From positions 42,077,486 to 42,141,485 of the forward strand of contig NC_135355.1 of NCBI RefSeq assembly GCF_051622035.1: 64,000 bases of DNA, in the 5' to 3' direction. Under the pieces are notes generated by a model, which ran no database searches, was not told the origin of the DNA, and saw only the letters and a program-made list of their open reading frames with translations. The DNA comes from Arctopsyche grandis. Lineage: Eukaryota; Arthropoda; Insecta; Trichoptera; Hydropsychidae. The translations under genes and the position numbers were made by a program. Below are positions 33,621 to 46,941 of the stretch, piece by piece; within the stretch, counting starts at the first letter, position 1, and each line of letters opens with the position of its first letter.

Positions 33621-34484
33621 TATCGTCTCTTTTACTTTAGAGTACAAACTTCGCGTGGAGAAGTGTTTATATAAATATAATAAATGTTTTTTTACGAGTG
33701 CTTAAGAACGCCCTCCAACGTTTAAAAGATGTCATCGATTCAATGGAAGATAACGAGGTGTGTTTGTTTGCAATAAAAATACGAGATACGCATTGAACTT
33801 TTCTGCGTTTACGATATAAATAAAATAAAACGTGTAGGAATATAAATATATAGGTTCGAAATTCAATTTCGGCAATAGTGCTGTGCAGAAAAGAACGATT
33901 TGAACCGGATAAATTTGAATGTGATAATTTAAAATGCATACCATTTTCCGAATTATTCGGGCTATAATTCAATTTTCATGCAGGCACTAATAAAGTGTAT
34001 TGAATTCAGATGGAACTTCTTTAAATCAGTCAAGGCGCAGACACACTAAACCATGCTTAAGTAGACTCCAGCTGTGAATGAGCGAGTCTGTCATGTCATT
34101 TTTATAATTCGTACGATCTTTATATTTCGACAAGTTGCTTCTACATTTCTTCAAATCTAAGGAACACGGAACAAGGAAAATTTTTCACCAACAACATTCC
34201 AGGGGGTGGGTTTTGCCCTGACATGGATCAAGCGTGCTAGCGTTTCTTTAACATGTGCAAAACTATTAAAAAAAACCTTGTAAAAAAAATATGTCACGTA
34301 CCACTCTGTGTGTCCACCTTTATGTATACGCATTTAAAATCTTTCACTTGTTTTTATATTTTAACGTTAAGTGATATGTCTTATTTTTTATTAACATATT
34401 CATAAGATTGATTTCGCGAATATATTTGAGTATGTAAAAAAAAACAATAAAATGTGTATCGATGTAATAAATAAAAGCTGAAAA

Positions 34485-34945
34485 TTAAATGGTCAGTAAT
34501 TGTTCATAACCATTCAAAAATAAAAGTAGGTATATATACTATTTAATGATACTAAACGGTTTTATTATTAGTAATAATAAATAATAGCTAAGCAATCAGC
34601 TGACTGTTAATAAAGCGACAAGTTAAGTCAGTTTTTATAGGAATTACATAATAGTAAATGGCCGACATTTTATTGGTCAGTAACTTTAAACGGTTTTTTA
34701 TAATATGTAAATGATCAGGGAATAAAGTAATCAGTTCATTCGAATCGGTAGACAGACAGTTGTGATTTTAATAAATGGTCAATATTTTGACAGTTATGTA
34801 GTTCGTATTTTCAAATATGAAGCTATTAAATTACTTTTTAAACCAGATACTGATTTTTAATGTTATTAATAATAGAAGCATTTGCACTATTATAAAATCT
34901 AACAATTATCGACCGACTATAATTAACAACTGACCAAAAATTGAG
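34485..34945. repeat. Cluster of dispersed TGGTCA(A/G)TA words
   Basis: Words such as 'tggtcagtaa' (34490, 34674), 'tggtcaatatt' (34776) and 'actgaccaa' (34930) recur every 50-150 bp in both orientations. Similar clusters occur at 45290-45865 and 58410-58960, and a pair at 44150-44190. It has no coding content and the family is not recognised. Confidence 0.45.
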
Positions 34946-34949
34946 TTGC

Positions 34950-36225
34950 CTCAAGAAAAGTTCAAACACCGGGGCTTAAATATTATATATCATATCTTTT
35001 TATAGATTTTCCTGTTATTTTTCCGAGAAAAATCAAAAGTGAAATTATTTGAAAAGCAAATATTTATTTATTTAGTCTTCGGCGGTGGAGCGTGCTTTTT
35101 GAACAAAAAATGGGAGTTTTGGGTCTATTTTTCCAGGAAAGAAGGCAAAATACAAAGCTAGAGAGCAAAAAAAAAGGTTCACCATAAAAATGAACAATGG
35201 TGCGTAGGATCGCACAGAAGCTTACTTATAATTAATTAAAATTAATGTTGGAGAACCCTGGTATACATATGTTGCATCTTTCGTCGTAAGAAAGTTTTAC
35301 TTCTCGTTTAAATCGCACCCCAAGTCTGTATAAGTTATTGAAAGTAGTTTCAATAATATTTTATTGATTTACGACATGGTCCCTGCCCATTACTAAACCT
35401 CAAAGCAAACGCTGTGCTGTCCCTTTTTTTGTTGTTCAAGAAATATTCGCTTATTCCCTACGAAAGTTTGCACATGCTCATTTTTTTCATTCTTCCATAA
35501 GTTACCTATAATAGTAAGCTTTGAAAAAAAAACTTAAAAAAAAAAACGATTGATCGAGCCGAAAAAGTCGGATTTCAGTTTTTTGAAAAATGGTTAAAAA
35601 ACCGGTTTTTCGGTTTTGGTTTCAAGCCGGGTTGGAAGCCCTACGACCATACATATAGCATATTTTCTTAAGTTGTGACGTTATTTACGTTCATTTTACA
35701 TTATTTTTGTTCATTCTTGTTCTCACACTTATGCTGAAACAAGGCTGTTACAAAAACGCCTAAATTATCATCTTTCATTTAACGTTAATTAAAAAAGCCG
35801 AAATTAAGCCAAAAAAGCCGGTTTTCAATATATTTTTAAATGATCAAATAATCAATTTTTCGTTATAAACTATTATTATTTTCATTCTTATTCGTTATAA
35901 ATTACACCGAAAATATAAAACATATGTACATAACCTCCAATAAAGTACGTACGAAAAAAATACTAAATTTTATGAAAATATTGGCAAAACTTTCAAAATT
36001 TAAACATCACAATATCATCAGGGAATAGTAATTTTGAGATTTAAAATGTACGATAAACTAACCTTTTTATGTTTAAAACTAACAGATAGTAGTAAAACGA
36101 AAACACACGCACGCAATAACGCACCTACACACACATTTGAACCAACTTTACATTGAATGTAAAAACTTCTATTACACAAAACGACCAACAACTACACGTA
36201 TGTATACACAATAGAAAGCAAATAG
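34950..36225. other. No gene; possible hAT-like edge
   Basis: AT-rich sequence. Near 35570-35645 and 35800-35825 are 'aaccggtttttcggttttgg' and 'aaaaagccgg' words, ending 'gggttggaagccct'. This resembles a hAT terminus, but no partner end was found. Confidence 0.3.
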
Positions 36226-36229
36226 AATA

Positions 36230-36660
36230 ATCACACGTCGAAAGCGATTGTCGAGTTTTATAATTGAGATTTACGCGCGCGCGAACCACCAAACGAGAGT
36301 GTCAACGTCCGGCCGGAAAACTCGCTCGATTTTCCGCTCGATTTTCACGGTCACATCTCCGACCCGCGTTTCCGTCTCCCTCGGAAGAGTTTGCGACACT
36401 GAAAAGCGGGTCGGCGAGACGTGCATGTGCCACACACCGAAACTGATAACACCGATTGATTGCGAAATCCTTATGTGCCCGACTCACACTCGGCACAATA
36501 ACAGCGAATTGACGAATAAGAGCATTTGCTAAGTGTCGCACGTATCGTATGCAAATGGACACGTGAAGCGGTGGACAAAAGTGCACTCGGTCCGTAAATA
36601 GACCAGTTTGACTTATGACGAGACGTTCGGAAGAAAAACTCGAGACGAGACGCAAAAGTG
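36230..36660. promoter_or_regulatory. GC/CpG-rich island, possible promoter or 5' UTR exon
   Basis: This 430-bp block is much richer in G, C and CpG (for example gcgcgcgcgaacc, ccggccgg) than its AT-rich surroundings. It carries overlapping short frames on both strands, which suggests composition and not coding. It lies 10 kb upstream of the Kir ATG and could be a distal first exon or promoter of that gene. This is inference only. Confidence 0.3.
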
Positions 36661-36899
36661 TGATGGATGCGACATCGTCTTTGATACTTTGTATAATATG
36701 TAAATTTGGATCTTTCAGAAGCCGAGTGTCGCAGATAAATTTCAAGTTGAAGCGTTAATGTCACATGTTTCTATTCTGTATGCTGTATGACCAAATTTGA
36801 TGAAATTTTACCGTAGCTGCAGAATTTTCATCAGTGGTCATACATATTATACATGCATACTATCATATGTGCATGGCTTGTTGCTGCATCAATGCTGTA

Positions 36900-36985
36900 T
36901 AAATCAAACCCCTTGGGTGTAACGGCTTTGTCGCCTCTTCCAAGTATGTTAAATTAATATTATGTTAAATCTTTCAAAGTTAATT
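36900..36985 (+). repeat. LINE 3' end fragment
   Basis: 'aaaccccttgggtgtaacgg' and the hairpin to 'ccaagtatgttaaat' match the 3' UTR of the LINE at 16555-17225. Only the 3' end is present. Confidence 0.6.
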
Positions 36986-37179
36986 TTACACTCTGTTTTA
37001 GCTTAAAACAGCAAACCTTTAAATTTTTGGAAACGAATTCATATCAACTTACGATAACGTTTTCTATACTTTTATACCTGAGCGCGCAAAAACAAATCTC
37101 AAAGCCACCGCTAAGTGCTGTACTTTTTTTTGTTGTTGAAAGTAAGATACGCCTATTCCCTAAGAGAGTTTGAATATAT

Positions 37180-37690
37180 ATATTTTTACATTATCTATGT
37201 ACGTAGTAACAATAGATGAAGTTTTGTGATTATGCGAAAATTCGAACTAGAGATTTTGACTGATTCGAACTCAGAATCGATTACTGATCACGTTTTCATG
37301 ATCTAGAAAAAATGTGTGTGTGTATGTGTATTTTGGGGATTTTTTGAACACCGTTAGTCCTATCGAACCGAAACTTAGTATCGGTTACTGAAATTCTTAT
37401 CGACATGACGCAAATTTTTTTCAAATTTTTAAGTTGACCGGAAATGGTACCTCCCCTTATAGGTGTCCTCTTTGTTTTAAGTTTTTGAATTCAATTATCT
37501 CCCAAACCGCTAACTGAATCGGATTAAATCTTTTTAACATGTAATAGAAATAATAATTTTTATAACTTTATATTTTTTAAGTATTTTTATCTGAACCGGA
37601 AATAGTACTTTTACTCTAGAGAATCGAGGTTTTTTATGTTTTTCTCAGAAACCTTTTGGTTTATTGAACTGAAATTTCATATCTAGTTTC
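37180..37690. repeat. Second copy of the ACCGGA satellite family
   Basis: It matches 3715-4140 over about 450 bp with moderate divergence. It includes the words 'catgcgaaaattcgaact' and two ACCGGAA marks at 37437 and 37595, 158 bp apart. Confidence 0.75.
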
Positions 37691-37864
37691 TGTAGTGATG
37701 CTATTTTTATGTATATTTTTGGGAGGAAATGGGAGGACTTATTTGAGCATTTAGAGTGAAATGTGTTCTATAATTGAATCGGTATATTTAAAAGTGGCAA
37801 AAGTCCACTTTTCTTCATTTCGAGAAATATTTCGCAAAACATCATATATACATATTTATTACAT

Positions 37865-38290
37865 TTTATACCAGGAAGGCCTTACAGGTAAACCCCAATG
37901 CGCCTTCCTGGCCAATTACAAACAATACAGCATTTTTATTATAAAAGTCACTGAATTACGAGACTCTGAAAACTCGTAAATTAACGAGACATCTATGAAT
38001 TGTACATACATTTTATTGTACATTAATCATACTCAAATAGTGGTGACATAGTAGGTAGGATGGTTTTTAGCGAATTTTTAATCGGGAACCGTTTCAACAA
38101 TGAAATCAGGAAGAAAATTGGCAAACCCTTATAGGAATCGATCGACCTGGAGTCACAAATCTCCAGGCCTGACCAGCAGCACTACAGATATACTCAGAAA
38201 ATTCTTTTCAATCGAGGTCAGCTCACGGGATCGAACCCGGCGCATCTCGGTATTAGGCAGAAGCTTAACGACCGAGCTATACTACTGGCT
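37865..38290 (-). repeat. SINE, tRNA-like head 2, type B tail
   Basis: In sense it starts with a tRNA-like head containing 'tagctcggtcgttaagctt' and the B-box form 'ggttcgatccc'. It passes through the body shared with the 5831 cluster and ends in the hairpin CCAGGAAGGC...GCCTTCCTGG (37911-37871). A complete-looking copy with the same head lies at 61105-61535. Confidence 0.75.
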
Positions 38291-38329
38291 AAATATTTAT
38301 ATGATAACGCTATTCTGTGTGTCTGTGTA

Positions 38330-38660
38330 TTTGTGTGCGATAATGTTTCCTTTAGGGAAACAAGTCTCTGAGCATTTAGCGTCATCTATTGAAAATTTAA
38401 TTAATTAATTAATTTTTCTATTGGTGTTTGATATTGTTTATATGTAGGTAGGTAGGTATTTTTAGCATTTTTTTTTCATATTAAACAATTAAATACAAAT
38501 ATATAGTTAAATATATTTAAAAGGTATTTGAAAAAAATACGACCCCGTGCGGATTGAACACAGGACCGACACATTTCTTTTAATTTTTTTTTATTTAATA
38601 ACTTAATATATGCCATAACCCATGCAATGATATTTCATCGGGCACAACACTAGTTAAATA
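38330..38660 (-). repeat. Dispersed repeat shared with 56480-57000
   Basis: Reverse-complemented words 'actagtgttgtgcccgatga' and 'atagatgacgctaaatgctc' recur at 56480-56540, 56685-56700 and 56940-56960. The class is unknown; it contains no frame. Confidence 0.55.
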
Positions 38661-38899
38661 TAATGATATTTAAAAATACTGTTGGCCTGTAATACTTTTT
38701 TTTTGCTTTTCCGATATTCTAGAGGACATATCAAAATAAAAGAAGTGATAGCAATTCGTGAATTAAGTCAGACAAATAGTGTTTTTGGATGTGAAAATTG
38801 AACTTTCGCCACTTTCTGTAAATAAAAAAAAGAATATGCCACAGACATTTTGTTTTGAACAACATTAATATACATTTAAGACATTATTTGAATGTTAAC

Positions 38900-39310
38900 C
38901 ACGCTTCCGGCCAGACCTCGGTTTGTGACTCCAGGTCGATCGTCTCTCATCAGAGTTTGCCAATTTTTCATTTGAAACGGTTCCTGTGAAATTGGCATTT
39001 CCTTTCCTATCTAATCCATTTTCTTGCTAATCTAAGTTATTCAGCGTCTCGAACTTCGCCAATTTGATTACAAAATCGTAATAGGATCCTATTACAGGAT
39101 TGGCAAACTGTAATAGGATCGTTTCCTATTACAGTTTGCCAATTTATTTGCTTTCGTTATTGAAACGGTTCCAAACAAATTGGAAACCTATCCTCATTTA
39201 TCACTATTATTAAATTTATAATAATACGTTTATATAAAGCACATATGTATGTAGAAATTTGGCCATAGGTGTCACCTTGGGGCAAAACCCATAATGGCAC
39301 CATGGTAATT
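38900..39310 (+). repeat. SINE body fragment
   Basis: It contains the shared body (gtgactccaggtcgatcg and tttgccaattt) without an intact head. A short internal duplication repeats 'taataggatc' and 'cctattacagtttgccaatt'. Confidence 0.6.
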
Positions 39311-40101
39311 ATAAATAAAGAAAATCAAGATATTTATCTCGCAAAAGACTAATCCTTACGAGAGACTTATATTTATTTTTTTCTAGCTTTTGCCCACTCT
39401 ATTCTAAGTAATTCGGTTAATAATTAAATAAAAATAATCATATAATTAAAAAAAAATTGAATAATTTTTTTAAATAATTCAAAAGCATCCATTTTTGGAA
39501 TTAAACACTTAATATAATTATAGGAGATGTATATCTTTCAAAATATACCTATTATGTGTACATACATACATAAGTATTGTACATATGTTTGTACGTACTT
39601 GAAATGAGTTATTAATTGAGTTATTAGAAGAAATTAAACAAGATCGAATGAGCAGTGAACGAATGCATTAAGGAAAATTTTATAACATATCTATTGTAAC
39701 ATGTAATTGTATATTATTTATTTTTATATAAAATACGAAACGTGTACTTCATAGTTTTGAAGCAGTTTTCTACCTGTATGTTTGTATAGTGAGATACGTG
39801 AATAGTATTTTTTTTCAAACAAAAATTATCTACACTGTAAACAAAGACGTGTATTGCATAATAAAAAAAAGATTGCCTCGTTAATGTGCGATTTGATTAA
39901 CCAAATTATTTCAACGTCAATTAAATCTAAAATACTAGAGAAGTGACCTGAAAATAACACGATGACTATTTTAAATCTTAGATAATATCAGTAACGTTTA
40001 ATAATAACAATCTTTATCAGTAAACATAAACTACGACACGAAATAAACACGCACTAACGATAAGGTAACTGGAATGATAACAATCGGGTGTCTGGATTTT
40101 A

Positions 40102-40282
<181 letters not shown>

Positions 40283-40646
40283 CTAATTTAATTTTGTTTA
40301 TTGAGAAATAATGTTAAAATAAGTATAATATCGTATTATTTAAATAAAAAAATATTTGAAAAATTAATTAGGCAAAACTACATATATAAAAATAAAAAAA
40401 ATTTTGGGGTTAAGTTATAACTAAAATCAAATCATATCATATAAATTTACCGACTGATATTTACGCAGAAATATGTATGTATGTAGTTATCGATACATGA
40501 AAAAATAAATAAAAAAACATATCGCAGTTAAAAAATGACGGCCATAGAAGTATGTACATTGTGAATTGAAACAAAAAATAATGGATTTAACTAAAATGAA
40601 TCTCATTTTGTCACCCCTGCTACGTATCCCATTCCATAAGATCATA

Positions 40647-41060
40647 ACCAGCAGCATGGACAAGGGTCAGCAAATAATGCTTTCGAAGTAAATGGTCACG
40701 GGTTTCAGTCCCACTAGAGTCCCGCTGCTGGGCAGACCGTGGTTTGTAACTCCAGGTCAATCATTTCCTACCAGAGTTTGCCAATTTATCTGATTTTCAT
40801 TGAAACGGTTCCTGCAAAAATTGGCATCCTAGTCCTATCTCTCTCGCAAAAAACTATTCAACATCGAGATTTTTCGCTGGTTAGTATAAATGCTCCAAAT
40901 TTCTCCATAGATGTATAATCTTAAATGCTGCTAGTCAGACTTAGATATTTGTGACTCCAAGTCAATGGTTTCCTATCAGAGTTTATCTGATTTCATTGTT
41001 AAAGCGGTTTCTCCATCAAAATTTGCAAACCATCCTACCCAATATGTCACCACTATTTGA
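40647..41060 (+). repeat. tRNA-derived SINE copy
   Basis: It has the head 'accagcagcatggacaaggg', a B-box-like 'gggtttcagtcccac', then the shared body. A second, partly duplicated body copy begins near 40930. Confidence 0.65.
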
Positions 41061-41159
41061 ATATGATTTCAAAAATTTATTATCTATAACATAGATATCA
41101 CGCTAATTCTTATATACATATGTATAGTATTTATATTATGCTTATATGTATGTAATCTT

Positions 41160-41660
41160 ATAATAATATATATAAAAACGGATGCGATGTGTGTATGTAT
41201 GTGGGTATGTGGGTATGTGGCAGACGCGCCGACCAGTCTGGAGATTTAAAAAAAAAATTAGAACACCAGTATGTATATGTGGTGCCTATAGATATGTAAT
41301 AAAATAAATACCCGCGAACAACGCGCACAGCCAATCAGAGTGAAGTGTTCCACGTGGACTAAAACCATTGACCAATAGGTGGTTTTTAAGCATCCGCTAT
41401 TTGTATGCCGATAATGTATGCGCATACATTAAGTCGGTGAACAATATATAACTTATGCGTGCTTAGTAATAATAATATATCCCTAATAATTGAGCGCCGA
41501 TTGACATCAAGCTGAGCGATGGGTGACGTCATTGTTAGATGCGCTGCGTTAGACACACACATTCATCCATAATTTCGAAAGGGTGAACGGCACATTAATA
41601 CACGCGCGCGCCTATAAATTACCTTACGCTATATTTATATAACTTTATTTTAATTCGTGT
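41160..41660. repeat. Unclassified repeat with CCAAT and G/C-rich words
   Basis: It begins with 'tatataaaaacggatgcgat' and a (GTATGTG)n-like run. It contains 'cagccaatcagag' like the 26.9-27.4 kb blocks and ends near 'cacgcgcgcgcctataaatt'. It may be one end of a rolling-circle or other element, but no diagnostic terminus is visible. Confidence 0.35.
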
Positions 41661-42144
41661 ATCAATTCCTTTCCGAAGCCCAAAACCAGTATAATATATA
41701 GTATTTGTATTATGCTTATATGTTTGCTTGGTTACAGTGACTCGTTCGAGTATACTGTAGCAAAAATATGTATAGGTAAATAAATAACATGTTTCAAATC
41801 GGACTAGATCTTTCAGCTGCTTGCCAAATTAAACAAACAAATCATCACAAATAGTGCCTCGTAAGTCATTACATCATGTTTTGATCCAGGATCTAGATGT
41901 TACAAACATTAGACTATTAGATTTTAATTTGCATCCTTGGATAGCTGAATTAGCAAATATGTACTATGATGATTGGAAGGCAAGGCGTCATACTTCTATT
42001 TTTATCATTTTAGCGCCAATTTAAAACTGTATACATACATCGATTTGGTTGAACAACTCAGTCGCATAATCAGTAATGCACACACATAAATGACAGTATG
42101 GTGGAATATGGGAGATTCAGACTTCCAGAAGGACAGTGAAGAAG

Positions 42145-42511
42145 TTAAATAAGGTTAAATGAGGACCTGTAGCTGTCTTGACGATGGATGCCGTGGATGG
42201 AGCTGCCAACGGTGGTGATCCTGTGGAGACTGTGAGCACTCATCTGCAGCCTGGACTCCCTCAGGCCTATGCCCATGACTGCACCGGTGACTGGAGACTC
42301 TGCCCTTGCCAGGTCGTGGGCATCGCTGGACTCCCCTTCCTCTTCGATGGTACCAGGTCTGAAGAAGAGCCTCTGGGTCTGTCCGCTGGTGGTTTGGCTC
42401 GAAGACAACTTGGCCATCTCCTCGTCGGTGGCCGTGCCCATCTTGGACTTGGAGCTGGACATGACCTCACCTGTCAACGGCGATTTCGAAACGCGTTCTC
42501 TTCCTTTTCAT
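42145..42511 (-). CDS. Possible alternative first exon of the Irk2-like gene
   Basis: A GC-rich coding-like block stands out in AT-rich DNA. From the first ATG at 42462 the frame reads SSSKSKMGTATDEEMAKLSS, later GSSIHGIHRQDSYR, and reaches a stop at 42145. After 'GACAGCTACAG' lies GT (weak donor gtcctc). The resulting phase matches the Kir exon that begins at 23212, as exon 1 at 26098 does. A second option is a short frame from the ATG at 42511 that reaches a strong donor (gacag|gtgagg) in the same phase. This is inferred to be an alternative Kir N-terminus. It could also be an unrelated small gene. Confidence 0.4.
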
Positions 42512-43533
42512 GATCTTTTGGAGCACTTGCGATTAGAAACCGATACGTGCAAACCTTTCCAACAAAATGCAATTTAAATATTCATGTCGTTGTCGATCAA
42601 CAGTGGGAAAGTACAAAGCAACACAATATAATATATCACTAACAGTGGACATTTTATACGTATTTACATATTTGTATATTTTGAGAGTTTGTATCTCAAA
42701 AATTAAGAAGACCAATCCAATACTATTAAATTTTAAATATTTCATTTGCCATCATATTTTTTTAAATACATTATATTAAATAAATAGTCATTATGTATAC
42801 TATATACTAATTATACTCCCGATGAAATATTACCAGGTGCACTATTAGAATAGAAGTTATATTCCAATGAACAAAATACTTCTTAATACTTTATTAATAG
42901 TATACATAAATATACGAAAAAAGAATATATTATTAATTTACAGACAAATTTTAAATCTATGATTCGAGTTATCAATAGGAGGCTCACGGGTTCGAGACAC
43001 ACCCAAGGGGAAAATTTTATCTCTATTTTTATATCTTTTATCATCGAATATAGGGATGCCATAATTGTCAAGATGCCGACCGGGAAGTTTAGAAATTGAA
43101 TAATGGAAGGTAGAATTGAAAAACCTATGATTTCGACTACGATCAACAAATTTGCAGCTTTATTTCAATATCCTTAGTTCACGAGCAATTTAGACTAAAC
43201 TACGGGATAACTTTTTGAGTGAGTGCTGGAATGGTACCCGAGAAAATAAAAAAAGAGCGAAAGAAATATGGGCAGACTAAATTATAAAAACGTGTGAGGT
43301 GTAATGGATGGATGAGCAAATGTATGATGATCATACATAGCGATATAGACCGCATCATTAATGTTCAAAGCAAGAGAGCAAAAAAACATGATTTTTCTAT
43401 GAAAATGACAATAGTGAACCATTTTTAGTGCGAAAAGCATCTTTGGTGATGACAATTTTGGCGCCCCCAGATTTTGAAGCCCGGGACCATCGCTCTCTTC
43501 GTACGGCTCAGTGTATACGATTGAGTAAGGATG

Positions 43534-43974
43534 GAATCAGACAGCGGTGAATGTGGCATGTGATTTAATTTAGATAGTTTTAAACATATAGAAAAAATGT
43601 AACGTTCATAGCACGCGTGCATGGGATAGTCATTTCAAAACGACACATTCGACCTACATATGTCGTTGAAATTGTATGGTAGTATTTATCCTTACTTGAC
43701 AGTGATCTATACCAAAACGACCCTTTGGAACATTTTCGGTAAAATTTTATCCTTGCTTGATAGTGAAATGGTCCAAAGGGTCGCTTCGATATATATCACT
43801 GTCAAGCAAGGATAAATCCTACCATACAATTTCAACGACATATGTAGGTCGAATATGTCGTTTTGAAAGGACTATCCCATGCACGCGTGCCATGAACGTC
43901 ACATTTTTTCTATACGTTTAAAACTATCTAAAAAAAACCACGTGCCACATTCACCCATGTCTGATTTCACCCTA
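43534..43974. mobile_element. Palindromic Harbinger-like MITE, copy 1
   Basis: Inverted arms of about 200 bp run inward from GGATGGAATCAGAC on the left and GTCTGATTTCACCC on the right. Both sides are flanked by TAA. A 3-bp TWA duplication with GG-starting ends is typical of PIF/Harbinger elements. Words such as 'cacgcgtgc' and 'cttgacagtgatc' occur mirrored in both arms. It has no transposase. Confidence 0.65.
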
Positions 43975-44399
43975 AGTGACTCAAGGACCAGAACACGGGG
44001 ACACAAATCTACATATAAACCAAGACATGTCCGGGTCTACTAATCTAATCTAATAGCATTAGCAAAAACATAGACAGAATATGTATGTATATATTCAAAA
44101 AATGACGGTTAGGTTAAATCAAATTTTAAAATTACATATTTAGAACAAATACTGACCATTTATGTATGTACATATGAAATATTGACCAAATTTGTAAATA
44201 CGCATTAAGGAATATAATAAACTGTATGTATTTCTCAATTCGAAAGATGAACTCTTGTAAACGACGAGTACCATTATTTTGTGTCCACTGTTAGTTTTGC
44301 AAAAAAGATCCAAACCAATGCGCAAATTGTAAGAACCCAAAACTTCAATGTTTAGCATAAAACTGTGTATTTACAAATATAGCACTATTTTAAAATTTC

Positions 44400-44950
44400 A
44401 CAAGTTTAGTCATGTGGATTGGATCCTTTTCGCAGGACCAATTCTAAACAGATGCGGAAGGGAGAAGCGACGAGCACTGACATTGAAATATATACGATAA
44501 TGATCAAAGCACGAGCAGAACGAGCGAGGAGTGGTGTTATACTGGCAGGTGACACCGAGTGTCTCGTCCTAGCAGGACTTCTGGTTAATTTACACGATTG
44601 GGTAATGCAATCATTAACATTATTACTATTCGTGGTCCTGGAGAGCGGGTGCACGACCTCGGCTCATTGCTCACTACCGGGTGCGAGATACGATCTGAGA
44701 TCTCAACATATCTGTCACGCGACAACACTCCTCAATCAGTACACACAGACGTGCAAAAATATCGCAAAAGCCATAAAGATAACGCTCGATTCAGACATTC
44801 CTCGCCTTTTACTTATGGCTGTATTTAAGTGAAAGAAGAAAATCAGATGTGTGTAAGTCTACGCACGGTATAAGTGTTGCTTACAGTAGTGTGAGGCGGT
44901 GAAGATGAGAAGCAAGGGTAGGACCGTGCGCTGAGTAGAGTGAGCAAGTC
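44400..44950. other. GC-richer block, coding status unclear
   Basis: Both strands have frames of 80-140 codons here (44419-44832 plus; 44654-44406 minus). Neither shows a known domain, and the overlap on both strands points to base composition as the cause. It could be a 5' UTR or promoter. Confidence 0.25.
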
Positions 44951-45289
44951 GATTTTTTTATAAATAATACAAAAAAGAGAACTAGCAGAATGCTAAAAAC
45001 AGCGCGAATTCGTTACACACTTTCCGTAACGTTTTCGATGTGAATCCCCAGAATTAAGTTTACATTTAAATGAATCGCCATCTGTCCAAACATCAAACTC
45101 CGTTCAATTGAAATACACGTCTCTATCGACGTGAACTTTTGACAGTTTGATCGGTAACGATATGCAGACTAATTTTTACCGGTCAAAATTGACCTCAACT
45201 AGACGTAATTGACCCGATTGTGCTAGCCAAATTGTCGAGACCCGGCTCTAAATCATTACATGACAGTTACATACGTATGTACATATGTA

Positions 45290-45865
45290 CTTGCATTTGG
45301 TAATGTTTAAACATTATTCATTCGATATTAATATTGACTTAATAATACTTATCGCATGTTATGTGCATTTGACCAAATAAATACATGTATATATTTTCTA
45401 AAATATTCATTTTTAAATATGACTTAAAAATTTTAATTTAAATTAAAAAAAAACTGCAGTAATACAGGTTTTATAAAATTCATATAAATACATGTACATA
45501 GTAAGGCATATTTAAAAATGAGATAATACAATAATTAATATTTTAGAAAATTCGTACATACATAAATTCATTTGATCTAATGCATATAACATGCGATAAG
45601 TATTATAAAGTCAATATTAATATCGAATGAATTATATTTACACGGCCTGAATTTGTTGTATCAGTATTATTGGTCAATATTAAAATAATAAATTGTCATT
45701 ATTTATATACAATATTACAGATTTTGGTCAATGTTATGCATGATATTATGATTTTGGTCAATGTGTTACAATATTACGTATACTTGGGTAATGTTGGATT
45801 ACATTGAATTACATAAAGCTATGACCATTTAATATAATATAATATATAAATAAATACTGACCGTC
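45290..45865. repeat. TGGTCA-word cluster with a 47-bp inverted repeat
   Basis: Segments 45316-45362 and 45586-45632 are inverted copies differing at one of 47 positions. Between and beyond them 'ttggtcaatatt', 'ttggtcaatgt' and 'tgacca' recur. It may be a MITE in an area of the dispersed word family. Confidence 0.6.
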
Positions 45866-46941
45866 TCTAATACAACAATACCAACTTCTCAGTATTAATA
45901 ATGGTTTAAATCGACAATTTTGATACCGCCTGATTTTTAAATATTTCATAAAACTCTTTTAAATATTTCATAAAAAAATAAAAATAAGCCGAAACAATTA
46001 AGCGCCTCTGTTAACTAGCCAGTTAATTCAATTGAATAATTTAACCCCTTTTCTTAAATACGACATGAATGATTCAAAACGACCAAATTTAGATTGAACT
46101 ATTCCTAAGAGCTGATTTATGTATGTATATCGTTTTCTATTACCTATATTAAATTTCAAGAATTTAAAATCGTTTCGCTCGAACTACTGTGATATGATCG
46201 GTTCAACGAAACTGATAACATTACACCTTTGTATATGTACGTATTGTATACATATTTACCTCAACATAAACATACCGAATACACAAACAAACTACCATAA
46301 TGATACAACAATACAATTTTTGCAAAAAAAAAAAACTGTGTAGCTACATTAATTTGACATAACCTTCAAACGTTCCGATATACGTATATGGTCAATTTAT
46401 TTACAAATCACGATTTTAGTCACTATTCTTCAGTCAGTGTGAATCGTCAAGCCACAGACTCACCGGTTCACTAACATTTTCGAGTACCGAATGGAGATTG
46501 TCAATTTGGTTGTCCATCATTGTGAGATGTTACTAGTCAAACAGTGTGACGGCGTGTTGTACGAGATGCCCACGCGATTTCAACGACAACTCCTGTTATT
46601 TCGAATTACTGCAAAACACTGACGAATTAATCACCAGTGTTGTAGTTGCTGTCGATTCGACGGATTCCGGTAAAAAAAATCAAAGAAAAAAATACTTGGT
46701 CATAATTTTTGAAGTGCAAACGCTTCTATGGGCGAAATCACACAGCGTGGGATGTGAGACGTGGGTTTTTTTTAGATAGTTTTATACATATAGAAAAAAT
46801 GTGACGTTCATGGCACGCGTGCATGGGATAGTCCTTTCAAAACCACACATTCGATCTATGTCATTGAAATTGTATGGTAGTCGGTAAAATTGTATCCTTG
46901 CTTGAGAGTGAAATGGTCCAAAGGGTCATTTTGGTATAGAT

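Noticed and set aside
36264..36745. Frames of 60-147 codons on both strands in the CpG-rich block
   Set aside because: They overlap on opposite strands without known domains; composition explains them better than coding.
44419..44832. 137-codon plus frame
   Set aside because: It overlaps an 82-codon minus frame, has no recognisable domain and no splice or start support.
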